In this document: piece by piece, positions 6,096 through 7,056 of the stretch
Numbering within the stretch: position 1 is the stretch's first letter
Layout of the letters: the number at the start of each line of letters is the position of its first letter
Assembly: GCA_023443625.1 (NCBI GenBank)
Contig: JAEZTQ010000023.1
Span: 1 to 7,056, forward strand
Length of the DNA stretch: 7,056 nt
Direction of reading: 5' to 3'
Origin: Bacillota bacterium
GTDB lineage: Bacteria > Bacillota_A > Clostridia > Lachnospirales > Lachnospiraceae
The notes under the pieces: model-generated
What the model saw: the letters and a program-made list of their open reading frames with translations, nothing else
Databases searched by the model: none
Told to the model about the DNA's origin: nothing
Program-made: the position numbers and the translations under genes

Positions 6096-6318
6096 ATGTC
6101 CGATAACATTATTCAATAAAAAGCTATTAATTAAAGCTGAATTAAAGGATCTTGTACGTTCGAGTGTTGAGGAAACCCTTTATGCCCTGCTTGGTAAGGA
6201 AGCAGACAAATTAGTAAATGCCGAAAAGTATGAGCGTTCAGGTGAACATCAAGGTTATCGTTCAGGTCATTATACCAGAAACCTGAAAGCAATATTTTCT
6301 CTAGTGCGAAAGTGGTAA
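6096..6318 (+). pseudogene. IS256-family (mutator-type) transposase, N-terminal remnant
   Basis: ATG 6096 has an excellent ribosome binding site (AGGAGG, nine bases upstream) and begins MSDNIIQ, then stops at 6117-6119. The expected continuation (FNKK, then LKDLVRSSVEETLYALLGKEADKLVNAEKYERSGEHQGYRSGHYTRNL) is in the next frame from 6112. IS256-type transposases begin in this way and continue for roughly 400 residues with a DDE core. Here only the first 65 or so residues survive, before out-of-family sequence and a stop at 6316-6318. The frame break fits loss of five bases between two TTCAA copies (inference). The whole catalytic domain is absent, so it is dead. Confidence 0.82.
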
Positions 6319-6327
6319 TATTGATAA

Positions 6328-6969
6328 AGTAATGGATGGCTTAGAATATTAAAGGTAGACGGGCCAGGTAAAATCGATATTTATGCTTATGACGGGGCTG
6401 GTAACCGTATAGCGGTAAATGAAACCTACAAGTCATTGCAGCCGTCCGGTTTTATTGACGATGCAACCGGGAATGATGTACAATATATCTTAAAGAAAAC
6501 AGATTACACCTATTCTAATGCTGGTAAGATGTTGAAGCTAGTGGAGAGGATGTATGACGATTCTAACAAAGAGGTACTGCGCAAAACAGTTAATTACTAT
6601 TATGATAGCAACGGTAATGAGCTAAGTAATACGGCAAGTTGGACTCATCCCCATGATATTAAACTGAGACAATCCACAAAGGGTTCGTTGTATGCAGATA
6701 ACATGGAGAGCGGGATAGATACGCTGATAGACCGTGTAAATAACACCTTTGACGGATTTGATAGACTTATTAAGGTTGAACGTATATTCGCAGGAGTAAA
6801 ATCCATATCAGAATATCTATATAATGGTGATAACTTAAGAGTAAGCAAAACCGTGAAGAAATCGAATAATGGATACAAGGAGGTAGTTACTAAGTATCTA
6901 TATGACAGACAGAACTTCTGTACAAAAATCAATCGGTTGGGGCTCGGTACTGACGGAAGTAAGAAGTAG
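6328..6969 (+). pseudogene. Rhs/YD-repeat protein fragment
   Basis: Open frame of 213 codons after a stop cluster (6316-6327), without a start codon that has a ribosome binding site; the TTG at 6436 is not convincing because homology begins earlier. YD-type repeats are visible: IYAYDGAGNRIAV, DYTYSNAGKMLKLVE, NYYYDSNGNELSN, NNTFDGFDRLIKVE, EYLYNGDNLRVSK and KYLYDRQ. Rhs proteins build a hollow beta-shell around a C-terminal toxin. Missing here are the N-terminus, most of the repeats, and the conserved core end that precedes the toxin. After KYLYDRQ the frame loses its YD character and stops 19 codons later, so the 3' end is also a junction. It is fused upstream to the IS256-type remnant. It supports reading the region as an Rhs toxin-cassette locus. 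Confidence 0.75.
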
Positions 6970-7056
6970 TACGTTAGTAATGACAGGTAAAAACGTAAAG
7001 GACATGAATTCTAAAGGTGTTGCAGTAGAGTTAATACTTGACAAAGAAACAAAGGC
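6902..7056 (+). CDS. Unknown partial frame overlapping the end of the Rhs fragment
   Basis: A second frame opens at ATG 6902 and is still open at the window end (51 codons visible). AAGGAGG lies at 6877-6883, too far upstream for this ATG; the ATG at 6980 has no ribosome binding site. The visible part from about residue 17 (LTEVRSSTLVMTGKNVKDMNSKGVAVELILDKETK) looks like genuine coding sequence. It starts where the Rhs frame degenerates, so it may be the continuation of another gene joined by deletion or frameshift. I do not recognise it, and the rest lies outside the window. Confidence 0.35.
   Translation, partial: MTDRTSVQKSIGWGSVLTEVRSSTLVMTGKNVKDMNSKGVAVELILDKETK

Noticed and set aside
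1..7056. CRISPR array, tRNA or rRNA genes
   Set aside because: No regularly spaced repeats, no tRNA-like cloverleaf and no rRNA-like stretch noticed on either strand.

Overview
The window is AT-rich with purine-rich AGGAGG-type ribosome binding sites. It carries Rhs/YD-repeat, P4-type primase and zinc-ribbon fragments typical of low-GC Firmicutes. A Clostridia host (Lachnospiraceae or Clostridium-like) is my inference; no phylogenetic marker is present. The region reads as the eroding 3' tail of a polymorphic-toxin locus: toxin tips with their downstream partner genes, mixed with insertion sequences and gene fragments.

Layout. (1) 1-753 is the C-terminal part of a larger protein, still open at the window edge, ending in a GH19 (chitinase/lysozyme-like) domain. 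(2) About 768-2407 is an IS110-family element on the minus strand, with a transposase broken by one extra base and a structured non-coding end. (3) 2414-3202 is a lipoprotein resembling the extracytoplasmic part of RsiV (DUF3298-like). (4) 3382-3873 is a two-gene cassette: a ribbon-helix-helix-like protein and a 40-residue zinc ribbon. (5) 3943-4379 is an out-of-frame fusion of an unrecognised coding remnant with the last ~75 residues of a second GH19 domain. (6) 4435-5205 is a second lipoprotein, paralogous to the first. (7) 5300-5852 holds a P4-type primase/helicase fragment and an orphan frame. (8) 5907-5941 is a strong terminator. (9) 6096-6969 is an IS256-type transposase N-terminus joined to an Rhs/YD-repeat fragment, followed by an unknown frame that runs off the end.

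How they fit together. The same order, GH19 tip then RsiV-like lipoprotein, occurs twice. Removing the IS110 at its GGAG junctions gives an empty site in which the first lipoprotein's ATG lies 20 nt after the toxin stop, with AAGGAG six bases before it. Toxin and lipoprotein were therefore almost certainly adjacent. RsiV-type domains are known to bind lysozyme. The simplest hypothesis is a toxin/immunity system in which a peptidoglycan-cutting GH19 tip is neutralised outside the membrane by a surface-anchored lysozyme-inhibitor-like lipoprotein. I know of no named description of this pairing, but could not search.
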